Source: Liopterus haemorrhoidalis (taxonomy: Eukaryota; Arthropoda; Insecta; Coleoptera; Dytiscidae). From it: a DNA stretch of 64,000 nucleotides. The notes below the pieces were generated by a model. The model made no database searches. It was not told where the DNA came from and saw only the letters and a list, made by a program, of their open reading frames with translations. This document shows positions 23,061 through 36,676 of this stretch, in pieces (the first letter of the stretch is position 1; every line of letters starts with the position of its first letter). Made by a program: the position numbers and the translations under genes. Where the stretch lies: assembly GCA_963971575.1 (NCBI GenBank), contig OZ020615.1, forward strand, positions 61,327,379 to 61,391,378, written 5' to 3'.

Positions 23061-23660
23061 ATTTTACTGCGTAGTTAAAGGTAAAAAGACGCTAAATGAA
23101 TTAACCCCATTTTAAAGGGTTGATTTTCACTGAATAAAGATTTAAATTGAGGTTAAAGAACTCGATAACAACTAGTGAATTTCGCGATTATTGATTTAAG
23201 ACGTCGTAAAAATTAATTACATGGATATTATTGAAAATATTTTTCATTTGCACCAAAGGATTGTATTCTATCGGCTGGACAAATGCAAAAAAGAACTCGC
23301 AGTTGGCCATGGAAATTTTGATGTTTTTTTTATACCTTAATTTCTGAAGTTTGCACTTGTTATGTAGTTAACATTTTTATAACATGTAAAATTCCAATTG
23401 GCGTAGCGTAATGACAACACAGGGGTCCTGCGTTGCATAGCATATTCAAAAAAATATTTATATTATCTTGGCTAATTGCCGATATAGCAAAGGGCCTTTG
23501 GTTGGAAGGTTGGCTGAGGCAACGGGCATTACTGTATAAACTTTTGGGGCTCTCTATACATGCGTAGAAATATTGTACCAAAGCGGATTGATATATAAGG
23601 TCTCTAATTCTATAAAATAAGAATAGGAAAAGACAAAATAATTAAACCAGTCTCAAAATG
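23061..23660. other. No gene recognised
   Basis: AT-rich, no recognised element. Confidence 0.4.
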
Positions 23661-23664
23661 AAGT

Positions 23665-24290
23665 AAATTTATTGTACTACCAATCTAAATAATTATTTTT
23701 CCACATAATCACCATTTAGTGCAACACATTTCTCCAAACGTTGAATCCATTTCTTCATTCCATCCATGAAAAAACTTTCTTGTTTACTGTTGACCCTATT
23801 GCGAACAGCAGCCCGAACTTCAATGTCTGATGAAAAATGTTGACTTTTCAATATCTTCTTCAACTTTGGAAACAACCAGAAATCTGAAGGTGCCAAATCA
23901 GGATTATATGGTGGATGCAAAACCACCGTGAATTACAAGCTCGCTATTACTTTCATCGTTTCGTTGCTACAATACGGTCTGTCGTTGTCGTGGTGTAAAA
24001 AAAATCGTTCTTTCCGACCTTACTATCCGGATACGATTCTTTAGTGATCGTAAAGTTTTGAAGTATGTTATTAAATTAATTGTTGGTCCCTTCGACAGAT
24101 ATTTGGTATGAATGACTCCCTTTGTATCCCAGAAAATGGTTAGCTTGAGTTTCTGCACCGATGGAACTCTTTTGAATTTTCGTACACGTGGAGAACCAGG
24201 CCGACGATATTCCATGGACTGCTACTGGTTTTCGGGGTCATAGTGTTAAAAATTCTATCACGGATCATTGCTTGGTACGCATCTCAGAAA
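23665..24290 (-). pseudogene. Mariner transposase C-terminal half, decayed
   Basis: The minus strand shows VLHPPYNPDLAPSDFWLF (third catalytic D), KLKKILKSQHFSS and KCVALNGDYVEK at the C-terminus. Upstream it shows VIHTKYLSKGPTIN and IFFTPRQRQ, the eroded place of the second D motif. A different mariner lineage from the other three in the window. The 5' half is missing. Confidence 0.82.
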
Positions 24291-25080
24291 TCGAACTTAT
24301 GATAACTGTTACTGTTACTCAACTATGGTACACAGGAATTTCTCTTCCCACTACTCACACAATGGCATTATTGGAGACCTTATATATTAATCCGCCCTAT
24401 ATATTATACATAAGACTTATATATTATACTAACCGGAAATTCGTATTTAAATTATATTTCTAATAAAATTTGAAAATATTTTACTACTTTCTAATATCCC
24501 CTAAATTAAATAATTATTAAAATTTTGGAATTGTTCCAGATGATCCTAACACCCACTTAAACTCATTGAGTAAGTACCCAAAATTTTCAATTATGTTATT
24601 TCCAACAATATGTCCATTTCATAACTCTTTTAAAAACGAAATTAAGAACCAATAAGCAAAAATACAATGGCTAACAATAAATACAAAGAAATCAAGGATT
24701 GTTTAGCAATTAAAAACCAAATTTACCTTGGCTGAATGCTTGATGGCGATGTTAAATCATAGTAAAATATGAGCACCAATTCTTGTGGCTACTTCATCTT
24801 GCGTATTTGAAGTAACAAACTTATAGATACTTGTCAAACCCACAAAAATTGCACACGTTTGCTTAGTTCCCAGATTAAACAGATCATAATAATGATAATA
24901 ATAATGACATGCTTACGATATTGACACAACACCGGTCATGCCATACGTTTCCTCTAATAGAGAATCGCTGGTGGAGAATTCCAAGTGTCGAATTTACTGA
25001 AAGAATTCTTTTTCCGCCACCAGGCTCTTATCAATTATCGGTCACTACCCTCCTGGATGAGGAAAAACAAATGTTTGTCA
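24291..25080. other. No gene recognised
   Basis: AT-rich, with no motif I can name. Confidence 0.35.
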
Positions 25081-25514
25081 TCAATTTTTCCTGTCATTAG
25101 AAAAACATCTGTTGCAAAGCTTTGAAAAAAAGAACCAAATACATTGATCCAAGGTTAGAAAGCTGGATCCAGGTTTGAAAGTAAAGCTCGTGGGCCTTAT
25201 TGATGGTGTTTTGTGTAGCCCCATTGTAAAGCAGGCCCTTTGAATGGAAATACAATCCATTTTTGCCTGCAACTAGTCTGCTACCTCTCAAACTTTCATA
25301 GTATAAAAAGATATTGCTCAGGTCTATCTGAGTTGTACGTACGCTCAATTTTGTATAATTTCCGCGACTGCATTTGGCAAGTTTTTGGGAAACAGCCGTG
25401 TGTATTCAGTTCCAGTAGTTTCTGTATGTGACGATGTTTTTCGAGCCTGAAATTTGAGGTCAATATATATTTTTCATGATCTAGAAAACCCCAAAATATA
25501 GTACTATATAGATT
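25081..25514. other. Unidentified, possibly transposon-derived
   Basis: Overlapping minus-strand frames (about 25081-25348) read without an obvious domain, e.g. ESLRGSRLVAGKNGLYFHSK. Lies beside the duplicated segment at 25515. I could not assign a family. Confidence 0.3.
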
Positions 25515-26062
25515 CTTGAACTCCTAGGACGAGCACATGGCATCTACAAAAGTTTGCCATGGGGTTCGATTAGATGAAAACCTTTTGGCTTGCTACCAGG
25601 TCGTCAATTGTTTCAGTTTTCTTATGTGTCCAGATGTGAAGAAGGTCGCCTTGACGCCAAGAAGTAGGTAGGATTGAGGGGTTCTAGATCGGAAGTGACG
25701 TCACAGTTCAGAAAAAAGTGTCTGATTTTATCAGGTCTGATGAAATCAAGTCCCTGATAAACCTGATAATCAGGCTGATAAATAGCTGTTATCAGGTACC
25801 TGATTTCATCAGACTTGATAAAATCAGACGCTTTTTCTTATCTGTGACGTCACTTCCGATCTAGAATCCCTCAGTCCTACCTACAACAAGATTCTGGTGG
25901 GCTCCAATTTCTTATAGTTTCCCAAAAGGGTGCCATTGGGTTCTTGTAGCCCAGAGCCTTTTGACTTGCTTCCTGGTCAAGCCAGGTGTTTCAGTTTTCT
26001 TAAGTGTTCAGTGCTGCCAACTGTTGAGAGGACCACCTTGACACCAGGATTATGGCGTATTC
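25515..26062 (+). repeat. Imperfect direct repeat flanking a hairpin element
   Basis: About 150 bp at 25515-25663 (GCCATGGGGTTC, AGCCTTTTG-like, TTTCAGTTTTCTTA, CGCCTTGACGCCA) is repeated at about 25925-26062 in the same orientation. The pair flanks the hairpin 25664-25884. Source unknown. Confidence 0.65.
25664..25884. mobile_element. Near-perfect 221 bp hairpin element with CRE sites
   Basis: Both arms, about 100 bp each, start GTAGGTAGGA(T/C)TGAGG and continue TTCTAGATCGGAAGTGACGT. Each arm holds TGACGTCA (25696-25703 and 25845-25852), then TCTGATTTTATCA(G/A). Looks like a fold-back MITE, or the product of inverted duplication. Confidence 0.8.
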
Positions 26063-26984
26063 CACTCGAGAGCCATCCTAGCGATGTTGGTGCTCGGTTT
26101 TCTTTAGATCTGCCCAATCTAGTTCCATTTTCCACGGTGAATTTAGATATGGATTGGTTCTTGTCCGGTTCAGTCCCAAATATTATCCTTTCAAAAATAT
26201 CTCAAGGATGTCTCTTAAGTATTAATCTAGTACTAATTATAATATTAAACAAATTAAAAACTTTAACATACATTACATAATAGATGTATATTTATTTTGT
26301 GTCAAACTGAGTAAATAAATTTTAAAGTTGAAAAATTTAAAATCGCTGTAAAATCTGTTAAATTCATAAACTTCCATAAATCCTGACATTTACACAAAAT
26401 AAAATAAAGAACTTCCAACTTCCTAAGATTAAAAAAATTGATACCCCAAAAAAATAAATCGACTTTAAAGACTTAAAAGCATAAATTTATTTCGGTCATT
26501 AAAAAACATCTGAAGTTGAATCAAAACAAGCAAAAGTTCTTATTTCTTCCCCTTCTTCTGTTTTTGTAAAGTTCTAGAAACCAGTTCTGTTCTCACTGTG
26601 ACGTTCCCTAGCGGACCGTTTAAAAATATCAACGAATAAACGAAAACAAATTCGCTGATAATTTGAATATGTGGCGGAAAGTAAATCTTCCGCAACAAGA
26701 TGTTTTTATCGTGCTGGCTTCTTCCTGCAGGGGCTACAGGAGGGTGGTTAGCGGGTGGAAACAACCCCCACACCGTGCGAGAAACAGTGACACTGCTCAT
26801 GGTTGGCGAATACATCTTTTTTTATTTTGTTTTAGTATTTATTATAATAATTTTCTCGATTATAACACAAAATAAGTACTGAAATGGTAGGAATATTGCT
26901 ATATTTTGAAATTTGTTCGCGTTTTGAGTTAAACTTTCGTTAAAACTTGAGTTAAAATTTGCAAATAAAGAGAAGAAAATATGG
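26063..26984. other. No firm gene
   Basis: 26540-26830 is less AT-rich; frames of 60-91 codons overlap on both strands with no domain. Confidence 0.35.
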
Positions 26985-27285
26985 TTGGTTAGGGACTACT
27001 ATTCGAAGAGTTCCTAACGAGGTATGTTGTATGCGCTGGCATACAACCCAAAGGGCAATAGGAGAAGAAGACGACCCAACACCTGGTGTCGATGAACACT
27101 GTCGGATATAAGTACTTGGAGCTCTCAAAATCAAGACAAAATATTACAATAGCATCATTTACTTGAAACCAATGCCAGATGGACGACCTAGATGGAAAAA
27201 TTTGAACCTAGGCTGTCAGCTAGGCTCTTTTTAGAGGCAGTCCAAAATCACCCAATAATAGACAAGGCTTGATGATGATGACGAT
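26985..27285 (+). pseudogene. LINE ORF2 C-terminal tail
   Basis: The reading gives RRVPNEVCCMRWH and MPDGRPRWKNLN, then a GATGATGATGA-type 3' tail at 27268-27285, typical of insect LINEs with short-repeat tails. Stops present, 5'-truncated. Confidence 0.55.
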
Positions 27286-29210
27286 GATTATAGCATAAAA
27301 ATAAGTACTGAGATTACGGTAAAATTTTTATATTTTGATATTTCTTCGCGTTTTGATCTAAACTTTCCATGGAAACAAATTTACCATTATTCCAGGAAAT
27401 ACATACGTAGATTTCGAAAGAAAGTTTTGCTAGAGTTTTGAAAATTGGTGCAATTAATCGGAGGTTTTGAGGTGTTGTTGTCGAGGTCAGATTTTTCAAC
27501 TTGAATTTTTTGCTACAACTTAACTGCCAAAACTCTAAAAACGTACAAAAAATGTTTTTTGCAAATATCTCCATTCCAACACAAAATTTGAAAAAAATGT
27601 ATCTATAACAAATTAAAGAATAATAAATTCTCTATAATTAAGCTTTCATAAGTTTTTTTCTTGGGTGAACAGTTTGACCGCCACAGCCCTGCAAAGTTGG
27701 TCAATTCATGATAAATGTTCAATTTTGCTAATTTCGCAAAATCTACGATTATTTTTAACATTGGGGAAAACATTGGACACTGGATACGATATTTCTTATT
27801 TTTGGGCTGAAATACAATAAAATCAATTTTGTTAACATTTTAAAAACATTGTGCAGTCAGCTCTGGGGTCGACTCAACCTCAAGTATTTGATACTTAAAA
27901 TGAGTACCTGTTTATACATGGATAATAGGACCAGCCGAAACGTCACACTGACTACGTGGCTTTCATATTTATGGCCGGCTGTCTAAAAACGGAGAACTTA
28001 TTCTCTGCCCCTTATGCGCCTATGTATTATTATTATTTATTTAAAAAAAAAAAAACACCTAAAGGCCCTAATTTCAGAAATGCCGTACATCCCAAACCTG
28101 CTTAACAATTAGAATATCATTAAGATCTTTCTGGAGTTCAATTTCTGACAGGAAGAGGTCCAACTTACGAGTGTATTTTGTTTGTACGACTACAAATACG
28201 ACTTTGATTGAATGTTTGTTGCTCGGAAACAGTATTGTGCATGCATTTCGGGCTCCAAACTGTTACGGATATCATCTGCGAACGCAGTTATTATTTCATT
28301 TTATTTGTCATAAATACTAGGACTTACTTTCGACTTCAAAAGTTCTTTTAAAAAGATTTATTACTGCTACAAATCTGTATTATCCAATACAGTTATGAAA
28401 ATCTGTGAAATAAACTTGAAAACCTTTTTACAAGTTCAGCCCTCATATCTCTTAGATAAACCATCAAATTTCCTCTTCACCCCTATTCACCTAAATCCTA
28501 CGCCACTGTCTTCACCGAGATCTCGTATAAAAACTCCACTGCATATAGATTAAAATCCTCTCGCGGCCGCAAAGTTAAATATCGTCTAGAACCCCCCTCC
28601 CCTCGGAAAAACCACCCTTCCGACTGCCCCTACCACAACTTATAAATCTCTTGCAGGATACCGTACCCCTCCTTGTACCCCCCTAACTCCGCTCATGATA
28701 ATATTTAACTAAATTCTTGCTCTTCATATAACTTTGCTGCAACCTGAATTTAAAACGCACTAGGAAATTGCTGGATGAAGGAGAGATATAGGGATTGGTG
28801 GGAGGATGATGTGGTTGAGGGTAAACTAATGTTTAATTAGATTTTTAATAGTTCATTGTGTTCGAGATGCACGCTTGAATCAATTTAATGGATTCTTTTA
28901 ACGGATGTAAATCGTTTAGAGCAATTCTTTTGTTTTTATAATTTAATTTGAATGGTAGAAACAGTAGTTTGTTGCATTTATGTATTTAGCGGTTAGAAAT
29001 AAATTTATATTTGTTAGGTTAGGTCATTAAATCAATTATCTTGATGATTCAGGTTGTTGTCAGTGCTGATATACAAAATATTTAACAGCCAGTACGATAA
29101 AAAATAAAAGAATACGCTGAGAAATCTGATAACCAAACAAACCTTACCAAATGGTAGTTGTGGCTTAAATTATTCTAATAATTTTTATATCATTTGTCGT
29201 TTGATATCAG
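27286..29210. other. No gene recognised; C-rich block at 28440-28720
   Basis: Mostly AT-rich. 28440-28720 is unusually rich in C on the + strand (CCCCCCTCCCCTCGG, CCCCTCCTTGTACCCCCC) and shows no repeat hallmark. No ORF. Confidence 0.4.
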
Positions 29211-29214
29211 AGTA

Positions 29215-30575
29215 CTCAAACAAAGAATTAGAAACGAACTGGAAGTAAATCTTGAAGACTCGCAATATAAATTCAGAGCAAAAAGAGGGGTGCACTCTGC
29301 GACTACTCTGCGAGAAAACGTTAAAATGTAACAGCCAAATCCTCCACCTATGCTTCATAGACGTCTAGATGATCCTTAAAAAGAGAGGTATTAATGAGAG
29401 CAACATCAGTAATATTATTAGTTTATAAAGAAAGCAAGAACTATATCAAAGCCCGAACTGAAGTATCAAGCTCTTTTGTAACTGGAAACGAACTCAGACA
29501 AGGATGTGTACTTGGTCCACTATTGTTCTTGCTGGTACTAAATGACGTCATTAAAGTAGTAAGACAAAACAAAAGAATATCCTGTGGGCTACAAGCAATT
29601 GGAAAACGTGAAAGTAGCAGAACTTTGCTAAGCGGACGACATGGTGTTGGTAATGGATAGCGTAATAAAAGAAGCAAAATAAAATATAAAAGAATATTCT
29701 GTGGGCTACCAGAAATTGAAAAAGAGTAGCAGAATTTTGCTATATGGACGATATGGTCTTAATACAGAGCATGAAAGAATTACAAACAACAACTTGAATC
29801 AGTACAGCAAAGAACTGTAGAAAATAAATATGAAAATTGGCACACAAAAGACAACAATGTAATAAACAAGATAAAATTGAAATACAACATAAACACAGAT
29901 GACGAAACAATCGAAGAGGTCGATAAATTCTAATTCCTGCACAGTTTTTTCGGAAAATGCAAAAATTGAATAAGAGATTATGGAAAGAGTAGGCAGAGTA
30001 GCAGAACTGTTCAACAGCATAAAAAATGTGTTCCTAAATAAGAAAGAAATACCAATAACATCAAGTTAAAGATCTTTACAAAAGATGCTGTATCGATTTT
30101 GATACAGTCTTCTGAATCTTGGACCACCACAGAGTAGCTTTGGTTGGTTAGTTAAAAGTTTCGGCGCCCAGCTCAATGGCTATTTGCGTATCCACACCAC
30201 AGAGAAGCACAGGTCCAAAATGAGGAGGTCGAAAATGAGATTTCTAAGAAAATTCTAAGATAAAACAAAATTAGACACAGTTATAAATGAAGTATTCAAA
30301 AAAACAAAATAAAGTTAGCAGAGATCATAATAGAAGAAGGAGACCTAATATTGCTGGGACATATACACAGAATGAGCAAAGACAAAAACATAAAAAGAGT
30401 TTTTGAAGAAGGAACAATGAAGAAAATTAGACCAGGAAGACTGAGAAAAACCTGGCAATAAGAAAATAAAGAAGCTACAACAAAGAGAGATGTAAATTGG
30501 GAGATAAGAAAATACACAAAGAACAGAATACGATGGAGAAAAGTATGGAGAACAATGCCAGAATATAATTAACTC
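29215..30575 (+). pseudogene. LINE ORF2: RT and C-terminal region, decayed
   Basis: Starts in RT block 2 (KQRIRNELEVNLEDSQYKFR), followed by NELRQGCVLGPLLFLLVLND (block 4) and CADDMVLVMDS-like catalytic sequence at about 29630. The segment around 29700-29770 partly repeats the ADD region. The tail is AELFNSIKNVFLNKK, LLGHIHRMSKDKNIKRV and RWRKVWRTMPEYN. Many stops and deletions. RTE/Jockey-like by motif style. Confidence 0.78.
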
Positions 30576-30879
30576 GACTACAGCGTTAAATCACAAGGTA
30601 GAAAGGTTCAAGGGCTAGTAACTCAATATTGTTAGTTGATTTTTAGAAACTGTTGCTGTGGAATTTTGGAAGACAATTATATAACGAATTATGTTGGTTT
30701 TTTTTTTAGTAATGCACTTAAATGTAGTAAACAGTGCTGGAGTTTGACAATTTCCTCCCGATTTACCCTGTATAATATAGACATATTAATCATCGTGTTT
30801 AAAAAAACTTTTGCAAATTTATATTGCCTATCTATTCAGTTTTCCAACATTTAAAATATGTTTCGACGCGCAAGACATT
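30576..30879. other. No gene recognised
   Basis: AT-rich spacer between the LINE and the GC-richer island. Confidence 0.4.
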
Positions 30880-31050
30880 TAGGAAAATCTATCGCGTGTT
30901 GCTCCTGCTGTCACCATTTCCATCACGTCTCAGACGCACGTCTCGTCAGCCTGTGACAGGGTGAGTGACGCAGCACGACTGATTGACACTTGTCGGTGAT
31001 TGATTCATCGCTTGAAACTCTGGCGAGAGTTGTCTATATACGACCGCGAA
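30880..31050. promoter_or_regulatory. Candidate regulatory island with Hth and Exd-Hox type motifs
   Basis: GC-richer block. TGACAG (Hth/Meis half-site) at 30954-30959 and inverted at 30908-30913; TGATTGAC at 30980-30987; TGATTGAT (Exd-Hox type TGATNNAT) at 30997-31004. Function is inferred from motif clustering only. Confidence 0.35.
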
Positions 31051-31367
31051 TATGGAAATTGCTATATTAAAATGTTGTTTTTGTAGGGTTGTAAGAAAAT
31101 TTTACGCAAGTTTACTGCACTAGATTAATGTTAATGTTTGGTTTTTGTTTAAACAAGTTGATAACTTTCACGAAGGAATAAATTTAATGCATACAAAAAG
31201 GAATATTTTAGATAAAATATATACACTTTCACTACCAGACAAAAATATTGAGCATACGTGATCAAAAATTCTTGGAAAAATGGTTCAAACTTTATTAATA
31301 AGAAATTATGGACTGGTCGGTTCTTCTGTATGTAGATGTCCAATTCAGATCAAGTTTAAATATATTC
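31051..31367. other. No gene recognised
   Basis: AT-rich. Confidence 0.4.
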
Positions 31368-31628
31368 AGGTCCGGTTTTTCCACCTTCAGATAAAGTCCC
31401 AGGTAACTATCTGACAGATAAGGTTATTTTTAACTTCATCTGCTGAGTAAATGTCATCTCTTCGTTCTATACAAATGTATCTATCAGATAGTTATCTAAC
31501 GGATAATGAGACTGACGTATTGAATTCACTGTCTGGTATTGACATTTATTCAGCAGATGAAGTTACAAATAACCTTATCTGTCAGATAGTTACCTGGAAC
31601 TTTATCTGAAGGTGGAAAGACCGGGCCT
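31368..31628. mobile_element. MITE with ~90 bp inverted repeats, 261 bp
   Basis: The arms start AGGTCCGGTTTTTCCACC (left) and end GGTGGAAAGACCGGGCCT (right), and stay paired through TATCTGACAGATAAGGTTAT and CTTCATCTGCTGA. Superfamily not assigned. Confidence 0.85.
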
Positions 31629-32609
31629 CAGTTTTTTTAATAAGTATCTAAAAAAAGATGTAGCATACTGGGATCGATTGTACAATATGAGCATGCCTAC
31701 ATTTTTTAACAAAAAAAAATAGACAAAAGTTTTACAGTTCATTAAGCACATTTTTTCTTTCGAATCCTGTTGCATTTAAAATGCAGAAAACAAATTATAT
31801 ATCGATAATATAAGAGACGAAGCGCAAACGGGAAATCCGAATAACATCAAAAATAATGGATGAAATTGGTTTAATCAGGTGTTTGAATCATAATGTGAAC
31901 AACAAAGGCATTGTTTTCGATGACAAATAATAAAAAGAGTGCACAATGAAATAAAAAGGATTCATTAATTTATTTATATAAATACTACAATAAAATGTTT
32001 TATTTTTATTAGCACGTGGTGATGTTAGTAGTGGATAGTTTTTTAATGAAATTATGGATTATTTTAGTAAGTAGTTTACTATGTACTATTTAAAATTAAT
32101 TTTTTATTCATTAACGATGTTCAAAGCGTTATTAAAAATTTATTCATAGTTCTGGAAAATTGTTCGTGAGTGGACGTCTTGAGATATTTTAGCACCATGG
32201 GCTACCAAAATTTAACGCCCTTGTGTAAAATATAAATAAAATATATTCTACAACAATTACATTGCTAAAAATACATAATGCATATCTACAAAGAGATGAC
32301 TCATTCAGTAGATACTGGTAGAGTATTTACTAGTGTGGCCCTTATACATTAAATATAAAAATTAAAAATAAGTTTTTTAATGTAGGATTTAAAATAAAAT
32401 CCTAAAAATATTAACCATGGGTCTTATTCTCAACAATTCTGGCATCACTCTCCTATATATGAATATGTTGAAAAACTCGTGTTAACGAAATAGTCAAAAA
32501 TATACAAAACAGATATTTTTCTAATTTTCTAAATGGTATAAATAAAAATATGAAAGGGTCGTCCTTTCTACTAGAGAGCTCGGTAGAGCTTACTATCCAA
32601 GTAATGCAT
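31629..32609. other. No gene recognised
   Basis: AT-rich. Nothing recognised. Confidence 0.4.
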
Positions 32610-33885
<1,276 letters not shown>

Positions 33886-34090
33886 TTTTTAGGTCACTAT
33901 TTATATTATAGAAGTAAGGACCTTTTTGTTTTCAGGACATCACTTTATATAATATGTTTAGTGGAGCCCAGTTGTAAAATCTTACCCAGGGTTCGAAAAA
34001 GCTAGTTACGGCCCTGCCTAGGGCGCTGAATTAATTCTAGTCTAAGGGCGCCAATGATTCTCGCGCCAGCCCTGCAGCGAACCATGAAAA
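33886..34090. repeat. Relic of GGACCTTTTT-type palindromic element
   Basis: AAGTAAGGACCTTTTTG and GGGCGCCAATGATTCTCGCG resemble the cores of the hAT MITEs at 12015 and 34896. Ends not identified. Confidence 0.4.
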
Positions 34091-34439
34091 AAATATGTAT
34101 GCAGTATTTAGAAATAAGGTCCTGGTAAAGGCGGTTAAGCTGTATGGACAACACGTGCATAGAGTTGAGTACATAGGAGTTTCACTGCTCAGAACATCTG
34201 TTTCTAATAAAAAGAACAAAGACAGTTTTGTGATTCTTATGTTATGCCTGTGCTATGTGTCAATTGTAAATAAGGATTTAGCGTCCAACACATAACCTGC
34301 AGCGAAAGTATTAATAAGTGTTTCATAATTCAATCTCAAGACTTGAACCTGTATTAAATAGTAACAAACTAAAAATATCTCATCAAATTATATTGAAAAT
34401 CATACTATCGTGTCAAGCTACGAAAATTCATTTCATCTA

Positions 34440-34640
34440 CGGTACGCTTCGTATCCCTACTGAGGTCTGTGGGTCGAGGGTGAGAAGGGAAAGGCAGGCG
34501 TAGCCCACGGAAGTTTTTGATTGACAGCTCCGTCTGTCCAATCACGGGTCTGGAATACTGATGAGGTGCACGTCAATCACGCACCACACGGTAGTCTCTC
34601 TCCCCCTTCGATCGTCTCATCTATATTGGGGTTAGACATC
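34440..34640. promoter_or_regulatory. Candidate regulatory block with clustered TALE (Exd/Hth) sites
   Basis: TGATTGACAG at 34518-34527 is an exact Pbx/Exd-Meis/Hth composite site. CTGTCCAATCA at 34534-34544 is its inverted form with one extra base, and GTCAATCA lies at 34572-34579. The surroundings are GC-richer and look single-copy. Regulatory role inferred. Confidence 0.4.
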
Positions 34641-34895
34641 ACAGCCCTGGAGGGTTCTACAGATTTTTAATATTAAAATGTACTAATTTTTCAAAGAAAA
34701 GTAGGAAAGTATTAGTTCTTAAGTTATTTCATTAATTTACAAATTTCGTTTCATTATTAATTAAAATAGTGGTATCATCTTGCAAACTCTACCAAAAAAT
34801 GTGACCAGCAGAATGCATGAATCATATTCTTTGCTTTCATATTGATTTACCCATAACTTCCGGTACGAATCTTTTTTTTTTCATATGTTGCCCAG

Positions 34896-35241
34896 CAGAG
34901 CCGCAGTAAGTAAAACTTGCGCTAGGGGCAGAGCCGTGTTTTGTCGCCCTTGGTAAATAAAAACAAAGGTTCTTACCTCTCGAGATTAAAGTAATGAGCA
35001 AAAAAAAAGAAAAAGGCCTCACCTCCCAAAATCCAAGTGACGAGAAAAAAGAAAGGTCTTCACCTCTCAAAATCCAAGTGACTAGCAAAACAAAAAAGGT
35101 CTTCACCTCCCACAATCTAAAGTAACAAACAAAAAAAAGGTCCTCATCTTCGCAATAGCACCCCTTAGCAAGCCCGTCAGCGCCCTTTTCCTTTATGCGC
35201 CAGAGGCCGTCGCCCCCTCCGCCCCCCTTACTGCGGCTCTA
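34896..35241. mobile_element. hAT-type MITE, CAGAGCCGCAGTAAG family
   Basis: CAGAGCCGCAGTAAG at the left and CTTACTGCGGCTCT at the right, with the CAAAATCCAAGTGA / AGGTCTTCACCTC tandem core. Same family as 12015-12272, longer by extra core units. Flanking 8-mers agree only in part. Confidence 0.8.
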
Positions 35242-35826
35242 CTGCCCATCTATTGGTTGCTTTGACCAAGTTGAATTGTGCTTCTTAAGGCGACTTTACA
35301 GTGTTCCCTTTGGATGTGCATCGCCGATGATTAATCAAGAATGGTGTAAAGATGGTTTTAATATACGTTTCATCCAAAGTGACCAGTGAAGAGAGTAAAG
35401 CCAATTTCTACTTTTGTTGACGTGGATGGATGATTCACCTGTGGACAAGTTTAAACCTGTGTTTTATAAAGTGCGTGCATCTAGCAACAAGAGTCGTGCA
35501 GATGACACTATTTTGCTGTCTAATTAATTATTTTTTATTTAATTGCAGCAAAGTTTGACAATGTCTTGTTCAGAGTATTCCCAACTTTTTGAGCCGCGGA
35601 GAACTTTTTACGTGAATTCTTCGCGAAGCACTATCGTTGCTATATATATAAATGGCAACACTAGTAGATCGCGGAGTCTAGTAGACGCTCTCGGAGCACA
35701 GTTTGGGAACTCTGGTCTTGTCTATGAAATATTAGCATATTGAAATCATGAGTGTCTTTGGAACGACAAGTCTCAAGCGGGTCTCAAAAAGGAGTTGATC
35801 TGTTGTATCAAAGAACTAACTTTCTG
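35242..35826. other. No gene called
   Basis: TTATTTAATTGCAG at 35535-35549 looks like a splice acceptor, followed by a 66-codon frame (35543-35743) with no domain. It is less AT-rich than average. Kept as unassigned. Confidence 0.3.
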
Positions 35827-35829
35827 TAA

Positions 35830-36431
35830 TACCTTTTTCACACTAGATCTTTAAGACGAGTGAACTTAAAGTTCACCGATGTTTAAGATCGGTATGCTTT
35901 CACACTTGATGTTTAAATCTCTGGTGCTGTCATAAGCTACAGTAATTTTGTCCTTAAGTTACCGTCATGAAATTACCAGTTTTGAACTGTCTGCGCAGAC
36001 GCACATTTTGAATTATTATAAACAATTAAGGATATTTCATTTCATTCTACAATAAAGGCACTACAATAAAGAATATATTACACCTGTATTAACATGTAAG
36101 TCGATACATTTTATCTCAATTATTGTAGCTCTGTATTTTATTAAACACATTATTTAAATAAATAATTTTATTATAACAATAAGTATAAACTTCTTATAAC
36201 GTCGATATAATACAGTATTCTTGTTTATGATAATATAAAATGTTGACAGCACAAATTCAAGGAGTATTTTTTTATAATAGAAATTAAGTTGGCAATGCGT
36301 ACGAAGTTTAAGACGCAGATCTCTGTCTTAAACATCGGTCGTGTTTAGACGAGGCCGTACGGTTTCACATTAGCGTTTAAAGATACATTCACTTTAACAT
36401 CCGATCTTAAAGATCTAGTGTGAAAAGGGTA
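35830..36431. mobile_element. PIF/Harbinger-like MITE, 602 bp
   Basis: Inverted ends TACCTTTTTCACACTAGATC and GATCTAGTGTGAAAAGGGTA, with target duplication TAA (35827-35829, 36432-36434), the TWA expected for PIF/Harbinger. Inner inverted GTTTAAGA blocks. Non-coding. Confidence 0.85.
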
Positions 36432-36676
36432 TAAGGGACCATCGATGTGAGTGCACTGATTATTAAATAATTCATTTAGCTATCTAATACTTCTGCAGCA
36501 ATTTACACTTGGAGTTATGTCGATGCTTAGTTAGTCTCACCGTTTAATCCAAGACTTTAACCACCACAGAAGAGATAGACGTTTCTTTCTCATTCTAATA
36601 TTTTGTGATATTCTTCTACAAGAGTATATTTCTAAAAGTCTACAGACTAGACTTCTACAAGTTATTAACTCCTAGT

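Noticed and set aside
35535..35743. Possible host exon or TATA promoter (acceptor-like TTATTTAATTGCAG, TATATATAAA, one TTCGCGAA)
   Set aside because: A 66-codon frame with no domain, no donor match and no downstream gene; motifs this short are expected by chance.
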